Position numbers and translations under genes: made by a program. A DNA stretch of 64,000 nucleotides. It comes from DB1 sp049323655 (GTDB taxonomy: Bacteria > Desulfobacterota > Desulfobulbia > Desulfobulbales > SURF-16). Below, piece by piece: positions 33,156-40,751 of the stretch. The notes beneath the pieces were generated by a model, which had not been told where the DNA came from, searched no databases, and saw nothing but the letters and a program-made list of their open reading frames with translations. Location: contig JBMONO010000024.1 in the NCBI GenBank assembly GCA_049323655.1, forward strand, positions 5,972 through 69,971, written 5' to 3'. Numbering within the stretch: position 1 is the first letter of the stretch; every line of letters starts with the position of its first letter.

Positions 33156-34928
33156 TCACGTTTTCTGCCGGGCGTCCGGGGTGAGAGGGGAGTCTCCCTG
33201 AGTGGACGGCTCCTCCGGCAGGTCGTCAAGACTCCGGTTATATTCGCTTTCGAGATTATAGCGGGTTATCTTCCGACGCAGGGTATCCTTGGAGATGCCG
33301 AGTTCGCGGCATGTCGCCATCCGTTTCCACTGATTACGCTCCAGGGCCATGTAAATGGCCTGTTTTTCGATCTCCTCAAGCGTCTGCAGCTGGCGGGAGG
33401 CATCGCTCCCCTCGGCTGTCCTGATGATCGGAACATTAAAGGGTTCGGGCAGATGCTCCGGCTGGATGAAGCCGCCGGGACAGAGGATAAAGGCATATTC
33501 GATGATGTTCTCCAGTTCTCTGATGTTGCCGGGATAGTCATGGCGCATGAGGATATTGAGGGCCGCGCTTGAGATGCCGACAATGTCCTTGCCCTGCTGG
33601 ATGCTGTAGCGTTTGATGAAATGGTCGATAAGCAGGGGGATATCCTCCATGCGCTCCCGCAGGGGGGGGAGGTGGATCTTCACAACGTTGAGGCGGTAGA
33701 AGAGATCTTCCCGGAAGGCGCCCTTGGCCACCGCTTCCTGCAGGTCGCGATTGGTGGCGGTAATAATGCGGACATCCGCCTTGACCGGCACATTGGAGCC
33801 GAGGGGTTCGTAGACCTTGTTCTGCAGTACTCGCAGCAGTTTGACCTGAAGGGAATGGGGGATATCGCCGATCTCGTCGAGAAAAAGGGTGCCCTGTTCC
33901 GCTGCTGCGAAACGGCCGGCCCGATCCTGTTTGGCGTCGGTGAAGGCGCCGGCCTTGTAGCCGAAGAGTTCTGATTCAAGCAGGGTGTCGGGCAGGGCGC
34001 CGCAGTTGACGGCCACAAAGGGTTTGTCGCTGCGGGTGCTGGCATGATAGATGGCCCGGGCCACCAGCTCCTTGCCGGTGCCGGATTCGCCGAGAATGAG
34101 AACGGTGCTCGGGCTGCGGGCGATTTCCGGCAGAATTTTGAAGATGCGCTGCATGGCCGGACTTTTACTGATGATTTCGTCAAAGCTGTAGCTTTTGTGC
34201 AGCTCCTTCTGCAGCATGGTGATGGCGGACAGATCCCGGAAGGTTTCAACCCCGCCGATGATGTTGCCGTCGTGGTCGGTAAGCGGGGAGGCGGTGATGC
34301 TGATGGGGATGCGATCGCCGCTGATGGTGGCGATGGTGATGGAGCGGTTGACAACCGGTTTGCCGCTGTAGAGACTCTGGGCGATGGCGCAGCTTTTGCC
34401 GCAGATGCTGGAGTGAAAGACGTCCCCGCAGAAACGACCGAGGGCGTCCTCGCGTTTCCAGCCGGTAATAGCCTCTGCGGCGGCATTGAATGAGGTGATT
34501 TTCCAGTTGCGGTCAACGGTGAAGACGCCGTCGGCAATGCTGTCGAAAATAAGCCGGGTACACATGGAACTTGCGGCGGCATCCTGGAAAATGACGATGG
34601 CGCCCGCGGGTTTTCCCTCCGGATCAGGAAGGGGAACGGCGGTGGCCAGCACCGCGGTCAGCTTGCCGGTGATGGTATTTTCAATGACCAGGTTGAAGTC
34701 GGTGACGATCTTGCCGGCGGAAACGGAAGGGCAGAGGGAGGAGAAGAGTTCGGTGAATCGTTTGTCGCCGCCGAAGATGGCGTGGCAGTTTTTGCCGAGA
34801 AGATCTTTGGCCCGCAATCCGAAAAGATTCTCGGCGGCCGGATTGAACGAGGTGAGCTCCCAGCGCTCGTTTACCGTGAAAATGGCGTCAGTGATCCTGG
34901 GTGTTTTCGTTGTGGGGGGTGGGTGCAC
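33156..34928 (-). CDS. PAS-PAS sigma-54 activator (no receiver domain)
   Basis: 590 residues from GTG 34928 (GGGAG nine bases upstream). Two PAS domains (about 10-120 and 125-240; the second with CGDVFHSSICGKSC) replace a receiver. The AAA+ core has GESGTGKE, a loop reading GAFTDA (327-332) where most activators have GAFTGA, and LDEIGDIP. A Fis-type HTH (CRELGISKDTLRRKI) ends near 570, followed by an acidic, Pro-rich tail. It senses a ligand or redox state directly, not by phosphorylation. A promoter and a perfect palindrome just upstream suggest autoregulation, and the same palindrome before cytochrome A suggests a target. Confidence 0.92.
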   Translation of the reverse strand: MHPPPTTKTPRITDAIFTVNERWELTSFNPAAENLFGLRAKDLLGKNCHAIFGGDKRFTELFSSLCPSVSAGKIVTDFNLVIENTITGKLTAVLATAVPLPDPEGKPAGAIVIFQDAAASSMCTRLIFDSIADGVFTVDRNWKITSFNAAAEAITGWKREDALGRFCGDVFHSSICGKSCAIAQSLYSGKPVVNRSITIATISGDRIPISITASPLTDHDGNIIGGVETFRDLSAITMLQKELHKSYSFDEIISKSPAMQRIFKILPEIARSPSTVLILGESGTGKELVARAIYHASTRSDKPFVAVNCGALPDTLLESELFGYKAGAFTDAKQDRAGRFAAAEQGTLFLDEIGDIPHSLQVKLLRVLQNKVYEPLGSNVPVKADVRIITATNRDLQEAVAKGAFREDLFYRLNVVKIHLPPLRERMEDIPLLIDHFIKRYSIQQGKDIVGISSAALNILMRHDYPGNIRELENIIEYAFILCPGGFIQPEHLPEPFNVPIIRTAEGSDASRQLQTLEEIEKQAIYMALERNQWKRMATCRELGISKDTLRRKITRYNLESEYNRSLDDLPEEPSTQGDSPLTPDARQKT

Positions 34929-34975
34929 GGCGATATCTCCCAGTGGTAATGATGTGTCGGTGACGCTTTCCAGCT

Positions 34976-35005
34976 AGTATATACCAGAAACTGCGGCCCT
35001 GACAA
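34976..35005 (-). promoter_or_regulatory. Sigma-70-type promoter of the PAS sigma-54 activator gene
   Basis: TTGTCA (-35, 35000-35005) and TATACT (-10, 34976-34981) with an 18-bp spacer on the - strand. Confidence 0.7.
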
Positions 35006-35006
35006 C

Positions 35007-35023
35007 CGCGGCAAATTGCCGCA
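35007..35023. promoter_or_regulatory. Palindromic operator-like site 3
   Basis: Perfect 15-bp palindrome GCGGCAAATTGCCGC (35008-35022), touching the -35 box of the activator gene. Best-formed of three related sites (2152, 2847, 35007). Confidence 0.65.
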
Positions 35024-35151
35024 ACGGGCTCGGAATAAGTCCTTGAATCCTGGCGGGAACGTTTTATCTTATCTGCCATGACGGCTGTTTTTTTAGAGAA
35101 TTAGAAGCCAGAAGTCAGGAGCCGGCAGAAAACGTTATGAAACCAATCCTT

Positions 35152-35251
35152 GATGGTCCCGCAAAAACCCGCAAACCACGGCGGGCGGGAACGAGAAAAC
35201 AACGAGCTACAATACACCGCCCGTCGGAATCGTGGCTTTTTACGATTCCGA
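35152..35251 (+). mobile_element. MITE-like repeat, family B, copy 4
   Basis: Type copy of family B: exactly 100 bp between perfect 8-bp direct repeats CAATCCTT (35144-35151 and 35252-35259). Confidence 0.85.
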
Positions 35252-35380
35252 CAATCCTTCTGACTTCCGTTTTTTACGCCCCATGGCGGAGATCGGAGCA
35301 GCACTGTGTTGCGAAAACGATGTTGTCTCAACGAAACATGCCAAGTCAGAAACGTGAGATCAGCGTAATGGAGGAACGGC

Positions 35381-35992
35381 ATGAACGAGGTTCAGATGAT
35401 CGTCCAAGCCATTGCCCTCAGCATGGGGGCGGCTTGGGCAAGCGGCATCAATCTGTATGCGACCATCCTCACCCTGGGGATTCTCGGGGCCACCGGCAAC
35501 ATGGTGCTGCCGCCGGATCTGCAGGTTCTCACCGATCCCCTCGTGCTGGGTGCGGCAGCGGTAATGTTCGTCGCAGAGTTTATCGCGGATAAAACACCGG
35601 GAGTAGACACCGGCTGGGACGCCGTCCATACCTTCATCCGCATTCCGGCCGGAGCGATGCTGGCAGCCAGCGCTATCGGCGAGGTCAACAGTGCGGTGGT
35701 CGTGGCGGCAGCGATTCTGGGCGGCACCCTGGCGGCCGGCAGTCATGTAACCAAAGCCGGCACCCGGGTGCTGATCAACGCCTCACCCGAACCCTTCAGC
35801 AACTGGTTTGCCTCCCTGGCCGAGGATGTTGCGGTCATTGTCGGGGTGTGGGCTGCTCTTGCCCATCCTGTTTTTTTTCTGGCTGTTCTTCTTTGTCTGA
35901 TTATTGCCATGATCTGGGTGCTGCCGAAGTTGTGGGGCGGGGTGAAAGCGGTTTTTGCCTCGGTGGTGCGGCTGTTTTCCCGCCGGGGCTGA
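35381..35992 (+). CDS. DUF4126-family membrane protein
   Basis: 203 residues with about five hydrophobic helices. The Gly/Ala-rich first half (ALSMGAAWASGINLYATILTLG), the KTPGVDTGWDAVHTFIRIPAGA segment and GSHVTKAGTRVLINASPEP are typical of DUF4126 proteins, whose function is unknown. GGAGG lies nine bases ahead of the ATG. It is followed by the FKBP gene after 144 bp. The start and length agree with the family. Confidence 0.85.
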   Translation: MNEVQMIVQAIALSMGAAWASGINLYATILTLGILGATGNMVLPPDLQVLTDPLVLGAAAVMFVAEFIADKTPGVDTGWDAVHTFIRIPAGAMLAASAIGEVNSAVVVAAAILGGTLAAGSHVTKAGTRVLINASPEPFSNWFASLAEDVAVIVGVWAALAHPVFFLAVLLCLIIAMIWVLPKLWGGVKAVFASVVRLFSRRG

Positions 35993-36136
35993 GTTCGGAG
36001 TTCCTCCCCGGACAAAAAAGCCGCGAAAAGGGGCGTTATTTTGCGTTTTTTATGGTATTGTGGCCCCTTCTGCCGGTCTGCGGTGCGGCGCAGTGCCCCC
36101 GGCCGGTTTTCTTGCAATTAATTATAAGGAGCAATC

Positions 36137-36565
36137 ATGTCATCCGTACAAAAAGGCGACAGCGTCAGGATTCATTACACCGGCACCCTACATGACGGCA
36201 CGGTCTTCGACTCGTCGGTCAATCGCGAACCGCTGATTTTTACCGTGGGCGCGGGCCAGGTCATTCCCGGCTTCGAGGAGGCGGTCATGGGGATGAAGCA
36301 GGGTGAGTCGAAAACGGTGGTCATCCCGGTAGACAAGGCCTATGGCCCGCGCAACGAGGAACTGATGATGCCTTTTCCCAGAAATCAGGTGCCGCCGGAT
36401 ATCGATCCCCAAGTCGGCCAGAAACTGCAACTGAGCGGTCCCAACGGCGAACCGGTGATGGTGCAGGTCGCCGAGATCACCGATGAGCATATCATTCTTG
36501 ACGCCAATCCGCCGTTGGCCGGCCAGGAGCTCACCTTTGCCCTTGAACTGGTGGCGATAGGTTGA
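36137..36565 (+). CDS. FKBP-type peptidyl-prolyl isomerase (SlpA/SlyD-like)
   Basis: 142 residues. It begins with VQKGDSVRIHYTGTLHDGTVFDSS and continues with PLIFTVGAGQVIPGFEEAVMGM, the standard FKBP core, with an insert-in-flap domain (AYGPRNEELMMPFPRNQVP to NPPLAGQELTFALELV) as in SlyD/SlpA. No signal peptide, so cytoplasmic. It lacks the His-rich metal-binding tail of SlyD. TAAGGAG lies before the ATG. Probably monocistronic. Confidence 0.95.
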   Translation: MSSVQKGDSVRIHYTGTLHDGTVFDSSVNREPLIFTVGAGQVIPGFEEAVMGMKQGESKTVVIPVDKAYGPRNEELMMPFPRNQVPPDIDPQVGQKLQLSGPNGEPVMVQVAEITDEHIILDANPPLAGQELTFALELVAIG

Positions 36566-36688
36566 CGACGGTGCAGAAGCCAGGCGATCGGACAGGGTGT
36601 ATGCCGGACTGTGTCTCGCTCTGTCAAATAGTTTGGAGCCGGGGCGAGAAGCTGCGCAGCGTGACGAAGGCGAGAGTGAGACAGGGGA

Positions 36689-36832
36689 TTATTCCGTGTC
36701 CTCGGCGGGAGGAGCCGTTCCTTCCGGTGCTCCCTGTTTTTTCTCCTGTTTGCGCTGTTGTTTTTCTTCCTTCTTTTTTTTCTTTGCGATTTCCTTCTGC
36801 CGTTTTTCAAAGGAATAGGTGTTTTTGGCCAA
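36689..36832 (-). CDS. Small Lys/Gln/Glu-rich protein (47 aa, TTG start)
   Basis: A short gene starting at TTG 36832 with GAGGAG six to seven bases upstream: AKNTYSFEKRQKEIAKKKKK, then EEKQQRKQEKKQ and an acidic Pro tail ending AEDTE. Small proteins with the same opening (xKNTxSFEKRQKEIAKKKK) are, from memory, common and conserved in Desulfobacterota, without known function. The strong charge suggests a helix that binds nucleic acid or ribosome. The poly-Lys run encoded by eight A is prone to slippage. Confidence 0.65.
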   Translation of the reverse strand: MAKNTYSFEKRQKEIAKKKKKEEKQQRKQEKKQGAPEGTAPPAEDTE

Positions 36833-37001
36833 TTGGGTGCTCCTCGAGTTGAATGAAGTGCAGTGGGGCGTTCATTTGTTCAATGAGAAATGCAAGGGCA
36901 GGATTTTTCTGTTTCTGTTTGTCCTGTTTGTCGCTTTGTTCCGGTGATGCGGGCAGGTGCCGGGACACATTTGTCGGTGTCGGCATTCCGGGCAGTCGTG
37001 C

Positions 37002-37031
37002 AAAAAAAAAACCCCGCATCGTGCGGGGTTT
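37002..37031 (-). terminator. Terminator of the cold-shock gene
   Basis: CCCCGCA-CGA-TGCGGGG stem followed by a long T-run on the - strand, 24 bp beyond the stop codon. T on the other side could make it work in both directions. Confidence 0.93.
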
Positions 37032-37054
37032 TTCGCAATGGTCACTGACCAGGC

Positions 37055-37255
37055 TTACATCTGGACCACATTCTCTGCCGCCGGGCCTTTCGGGCCGTCA
37101 ACGATCGTGAATGTCACCCGTGCGCCTTCGGTAAGGGATTTGAATCCTTGCGCCTGAATGGCGGAATGATGGACAAAAACGTCCTTGCCGCCGTCCTGCT
37201 CGATGAAACCAAAACCCTTCGCATCGTTAAACCATTTAACTGTACCTTCTACCAT
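37055..37255 (-). CDS. Cold-shock protein (CspA family)
   Basis: 66 residues, the whole CSD fold: GTVKWFNDAKGFGFIEQ (RNP1) and DVFVHHSAI (RNP2), ending AAENVVQM. It binds single-stranded RNA/DNA and melts mRNA structure. A clear terminator follows. The leader (37256 on) is long, as in many csp genes, and carries a terminator-like hairpin at 37355-37390. Confidence 0.97.
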   Translation of the reverse strand: MVEGTVKWFNDAKGFGFIEQDGGKDVFVHHSAIQAQGFKSLTEGARVTFTIVDGPKGPAAENVVQM

Positions 37256-37354
37256 CTTGTACTACTCCTTGTGAACAGGGTTCCATTGGGGAACCACATG
37301 AAAATTGTCCGACCTGCCGGTGCGGCAAAGTCGGGTGCAGCGTGTTTGCACAAA

Positions 37355-37390
37355 CAAAAAAACCGCACTTCCTTGCGAGGATTGTGCGGT
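37355..37390 (-). terminator. Terminator-like hairpin about 100 nt upstream of the cold-shock start
   Basis: On the - strand ACCGCAC (37390-37384) pairs with GTGCGGT (37368-37362), followed by TTTTTTT. Either an attenuator in the csp leader, or the end of the P-II/membrane-protein transcript that comes from upstream. Confidence 0.7.
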
Positions 37391-37480
37391 AATCTTTTCG
37401 TAATTTCATACTACAAACATATTCTGCACACTGTATGAAAACTAAAATACATGGTTTGCCGATAAATAGCGACATATTTC

Positions 37481-37609
37481 TTGGATAGTTACGGAAAAAC
37501 TGAGAATCAACCACGGAGACCGCAGAGTACACAAAGGTAACTGATTGCAAGTAAAGATGTTTTCCCTGCGCCCTCTGTGGTGGAAAAAGACTTTTTACGG
37601 TTTTGTCAA
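37481..37609 (-). mobile_element. MITE-like repeat, family A, copy 7
   Basis: Degenerate, slightly shorter copy with ends TTGGATAGTTACGGAAAAAC and TTTTTACGGTTTTGTCAA. Only a 4-bp direct repeat (TCTT) is visible. Confidence 0.65.
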
Positions 37610-37669
37610 TCTTAAGCAGCAGAGAATACCCTGCTCGGCTGTGGCGTATTGTCCCGGGCGGGGCTGCGT

Positions 37670-38146
37670 TTACAGCCCGAAGGCGCTGGAGCCGAAAATG
37701 ACGATACCGGAAAAAAGCGGGACGGCCAGGGAGGAGGCAAAGGTATCCTGCAAGGGGAAGTTGAAGTCGAAGAGGCGGATACAGAAGATCGCGGTGGCCA
37801 GCAGCGCCATGGGAACGGCCATGATGATGCCGAGTTCGAGCCAGAGATTCGCCCCCAGGTCGAAGTAGAGGAACAGCGCGCCGACAAAGACCAGGCTGAT
37901 CACCAGTCTGCTGGTTTCAAGCAGCACCTTGGAAAGCAGATACATAAGAGAATGCAGACCCATGAGGTCCATCAGGTAGACCACGCCGTAGCAGATAAGG
38001 CAGCCGGCGGCCGTGCCGGCGAAAAGCAGGCGTTGGTGGTCGGTCAGATAGGCGATCATCTCCTGATGAGAGGCCTGTAAATCAACCCCCATGTTGATGC
38101 GGACAGTGAACCAGAGCAGGATGGTGGCTGCGATATATTTCAACAT
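37670..38146 (-). CDS. Membrane protein of unknown function
   Basis: 158 residues from ATG 38146 (MLKYIAATILLWFTV); a longer reading to 38272 would overlap the P-II gene and lacks hydrophobic character. Four hydrophobic stretches, the last ending AVPLFSGIVIFGSSAFGL. I do not recognise a family. It lies 65 bp after the P-II-like gene in the same direction, so P-II control of this membrane protein is possible, as P-II proteins often bind transporters. Confidence 0.6.
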   Translation of the reverse strand: MLKYIAATILLWFTVRINMGVDLQASHQEMIAYLTDHQRLLFAGTAAGCLICYGVVYLMDLMGLHSLMYLLSKVLLETSRLVISLVFVGALFLYFDLGANLWLELGIIMAVPMALLATAIFCIRLFDFNFPLQDTFASSLAVPLFSGIVIFGSSAFGL

Positions 38147-38210
38147 GGATCTGGCCGTTTCCCGGTATTCGTTGGCAAGAGTGAGCGGTGAGCGACAGAC
38201 GGCCGGCTGA

Positions 38211-38522
38211 TCAGAGAAAACCGATGGCCCGGTCGATCTTGTGGAGAAAGGCGAACCCTTTGCCCTTTTCATTGAGCTGCGCCTTGTTCACCACCGCCTG
38301 GAAGACGCCGTCTACCTGGTGCTGTTTGGTGATGATCAGGATGATCTCCTTTTCCGGTTTGATAAAGCGGCCGAGCAGCCCCAGTTTTTCCCGGACGCCC
38401 CGGCCGCGGCCGTAATAGATGGTCGCCCCTTCGGCGCCGGCCTGCAGGGCGGCATCGACGACCCGGTCCGCCTCGCCCCGTTGTACGATACAGGTGATCA
38501 GATTCAAGTTTTCCTCAACCAT
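38211..38522 (-). CDS. P-II-like signalling protein
   Basis: 103 residues with the ferredoxin-like P-II core: LITCIVQRGEADRVVDAALQ, ATIYYGRGRG, IILIITKQHQVDGVFQAV and GKGFAFLHKIDRAIG. It lacks the Tyr of the classic GlnB uridylylation loop, so it is one of the P-II-like proteins regulated by ligand only. GAGGAAG precedes the ATG. Not linked to glnA or amtB here; its neighbour is an unknown membrane protein. Confidence 0.8.
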   Translation of the reverse strand: MVEENLNLITCIVQRGEADRVVDAALQAGAEGATIYYGRGRGVREKLGLLGRFIKPEKEIILIITKQHQVDGVFQAVVNKAQLNEKGKGFAFLHKIDRAIGFL

Positions 38523-38679
38523 CGGCTTCCTCGTCGGATAAAATGGTGTTTTCCTCGATTGGCCGGGCGCATCGCCGCTGTCCCGGCTATGGATATTTTA
38601 TCTTATGCCCATGCCGGGGGAAAAATCAAGGAAGGAGAGACGCGGCCGCAAAATGTGATGCAATGCCTCTGGCCTGTTG

Positions 38680-39198
38680 TTACCATTTTTCCAGGTGAAC
38701 ACATTCCTGCCGGAAACGGGTGCGCGGCTCGGGATGCTCCGCCGGCCAGCCGATGGCGATGGCGCACATGGGAATGATGGAGGCAGGCAGGGCGAACATC
38801 TCCCGGATCGCCGCCATCCTGTCCGGACGGGGATGGACGCCGAGCCAGCATGTCCCTAGTCCCATGGTGTTGGCGGCGAGCAGGATGTTTTCCACCGCCG
38901 CGCTCAGATCCTGGAGCAGGTACGATTCCTGCCGGTCGTGGGCCCGGTCGATGTCGCCGCAGACGACAAAGGCCGCGGTGGCCTGGCGCAGCATTTTGCC
39001 ATGGGGGAGCAGGTCGCAGAGCTGGTCGATGTTTTCCCGCCGGGTCAGCACGATGAAGTGCCAGGGGTCTTTGGCCACCGCCGACGGCGCGGCCATGCCG
39101 GCCTCCAGCAGGTCGTGCAGCATTTCCGGGGGCACTGGTCTGCTGTCGTATTTACGGATGCTGCGTCTGTTGAAGATGAAGTTCAGGGCTGGATTCAT
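38680..39198 (-). CDS. Nitroreductase-family flavoprotein
   Basis: 172 residues from ATG 39198 (AAGGA eight bases upstream). It starts NFIFNRRSIRKYDSRPVP, the FMN-binding entry of the family, with AAPSAVAKDPWHFIVL, ENILLAANTMGLGTCWLGV and the end IAIGWPAEHPEPRTRF. Likely an NAD(P)H-dependent FMN enzyme reducing nitro or quinone compounds; true substrates of such proteins vary. It follows a small membrane protein gene by 31 bp. Confidence 0.93.
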   Translation of the reverse strand: MNPALNFIFNRRSIRKYDSRPVPPEMLHDLLEAGMAAPSAVAKDPWHFIVLTRRENIDQLCDLLPHGKMLRQATAAFVVCGDIDRAHDRQESYLLQDLSAAVENILLAANTMGLGTCWLGVHPRPDRMAAIREMFALPASIIPMCAIAIGWPAEHPEPRTRFRQECVHLEKW

Positions 39199-39229
39199 GG
39201 GTGTGTTCCTTGTCTCTGGTTGCGGTTTG

Positions 39230-39448
39230 TCATGCCCCCTTGGCGGCGACCACGGATTTGGCGACGAGCAGCAGCCAGGGGATTCCGTGCATGATGAAGT
39301 CGAACCAGTCCAGCGGCCGCACCAGTTCGCTCCGGAACAGCATCTGGAGTTTTTCCCAGATGTGGGGCGGATGAAAGGGGGCAAGCCCGAGGGTTAGGCA
39401 GGCGATAATGATCAGACTCCAGGGGGTGGCGTCAAGCAGTTTTTCCAT
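39230..39448 (-). CDS. Small membrane protein
   Basis: 72 residues: MEKLLDATPWSLIIIACLTLGLAP, an amphipathic middle (IWEKLQMLFRSELVRPLDW) and a second helix HGIPWLLLVAKSVV. Similar small proteins are, from memory, often annotated as RND-transporter-like without proof. Divergent from the glycosyltransferase gene. Confidence 0.7.
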   Translation of the reverse strand: MEKLLDATPWSLIIIACLTLGLAPFHPPHIWEKLQMLFRSELVRPLDWFDFIMHGIPWLLLVAKSVVAAKGA

Positions 39449-39587
39449 GGCGGCGATGTCTCGTTTTTTCGGGGTGCAAGGGATGTCGTTTTTTTTCTAC
39501 TATGCGCAAAAACAGGAAAAATGTCGATCGGGATTTGCCTGTCTCGCGGCGAAAATGGTCATGAATCCTTTGTCTGGGGTGGTGGGT

Positions 39588-40751
39588 ATGAATTTTTTTT
39601 TCTGGCTGGCGCTTGCCACCCTGGCGGCACTGATTACTTTCGGGATCGACGGTATCCTTGGCGCTCGCCGCATCCGGCGTCTTGATGATATCCCGCCGGA
39701 GATGAACGGAAGGTGGCCCTCGGTCTCCATCATCATCCCGGCCCTGAACGAGGAGGAGCACATCGAAGAGGCCCTTGGCTCGGTGCTCGCCCTCGATTAC
39801 GAGCCGCTCGAGATCATCGTCGTCAACGACCGGTCAACCGACGCCACTGGCACCATTCTGGAAAGGATGGCCCGCCGTTATCCGCGGCTCACTGTCCTTC
39901 ATGTCGAGAACCTGCCGCAGGGCTGGCTCGGCAAGAGCCATGCCCTGCACTGCGGGGCGGAACGGGCCGGCGGTGAGCTGCTGCTCTTCACCGACGCGGA
40001 CGTCACCCTGGAGCCAAGTACCTTGAAACGGGCGGTGGCGGCCATGGTCAGCGACCGCCTCGACCATCTCACCCTCTTTTTCCGGGCGCTGCTGCCGTCG
40101 AGCCTGCTGCGCATGGTCGTGCTCGAATTCGGCGTTGTCCTGGTCGCCTTTCTCCGTCCCTGGCAGGTCCGGCATCGCGCCTCCCGGCGCTTCATCGGCA
40201 TCGGCGCCTTCAACCTGGTCCGGGCCGCCGGCTACCGCCGGGCCGGCGGCCACCTGCCGATCCGCCTCTGTCCCCTCGATGACATCATGCTCGGCCGGTT
40301 GCTGAAGAGTCGGGGACTTTGTCAGGATTGCCTCTACGGCGCCCGGTTTGTCACGGTGCCCTGGTATGCCTCCCTGCGGGAGATGTCGAGCGGGCTGATA
40401 AAAAATACCTTTGCCGCCCTCGACTACAGCGTCACCAGGCTTTTGCTGCTGACCCTGCTGCAACTGGCCGGCGGTATCTGGCCGGTGTGGGCCCTTTTTC
40501 TGTGTCATGGTCCGACCCGGCTGCTGAACGGCGCCATCGTCATGCTGCAGGGGATTTTTTTTGTGATTGCGGCGCGCTACAGCGGCATGCAGTGCCGCGA
40601 TGTGTTCTGGTTCCCGGTCACCCCCTATCTGCGGCTTGCCATGGCCTGGAAGGCGGTGCTGGTCACTCTGTGGCGCGGTGGGATCGTCTGGCGCGGTACG
40701 TTTTATTCGCTGAAAGAGCTCAAACAGGGGAGATTTTCCGGCAGTCGCTGA
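39588..40751 (+). CDS. Family 2 glycosyltransferase, membrane-bound
   Basis: About 387 residues from ATG 39588 (39561 possible). An N-terminal membrane helix precedes the GT-A domain: SVSIIIPALNEEEHIEEALGS, VVNDRSTDATGTIL, LFTDADVTLEP (DxD) and a Q/RxxRW-like region replaced by CPLDDIMLG. Three hydrophobic segments at the C-terminus (LLLLTLLQLAGGIWPVWAL and on). The layout is that of the hopene/carotenoid-associated glycosyltransferases; lipid-linked sugar transfer is likely but the acceptor is unknown. It stands alone. Confidence 0.85.
   Translation: MNFFFWLALATLAALITFGIDGILGARRIRRLDDIPPEMNGRWPSVSIIIPALNEEEHIEEALGSVLALDYEPLEIIVVNDRSTDATGTILERMARRYPRLTVLHVENLPQGWLGKSHALHCGAERAGGELLLFTDADVTLEPSTLKRAVAAMVSDRLDHLTLFFRALLPSSLLRMVVLEFGVVLVAFLRPWQVRHRASRRFIGIGAFNLVRAAGYRRAGGHLPIRLCPLDDIMLGRLLKSRGLCQDCLYGARFVTVPWYASLREMSSGLIKNTFAALDYSVTRLLLLTLLQLAGGIWPVWALFLCHGPTRLLNGAIVMLQGIFFVIAARYSGMQCRDVFWFPVTPYLRLAMAWKAVLVTLWRGGIVWRGTFYSLKELKQGRFSGSR

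Larger units (their letters stand above)
34929..35380. other. Divergent regulatory region
   Basis: 450 bp between the sigma-54 activator and the DUF4126 gene. It holds the activator promoter and palindrome, then a family B repeat (35152-35251). No promoter for the DUF4126 gene could be singled out. Confidence 0.6.
37256..37669. other. csp leader and family A repeat
   Basis: 414 bp with the csp untranslated region, the terminator-like hairpin (37355-37390) and a reversed family A repeat (37481-37609). Confidence 0.6.
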
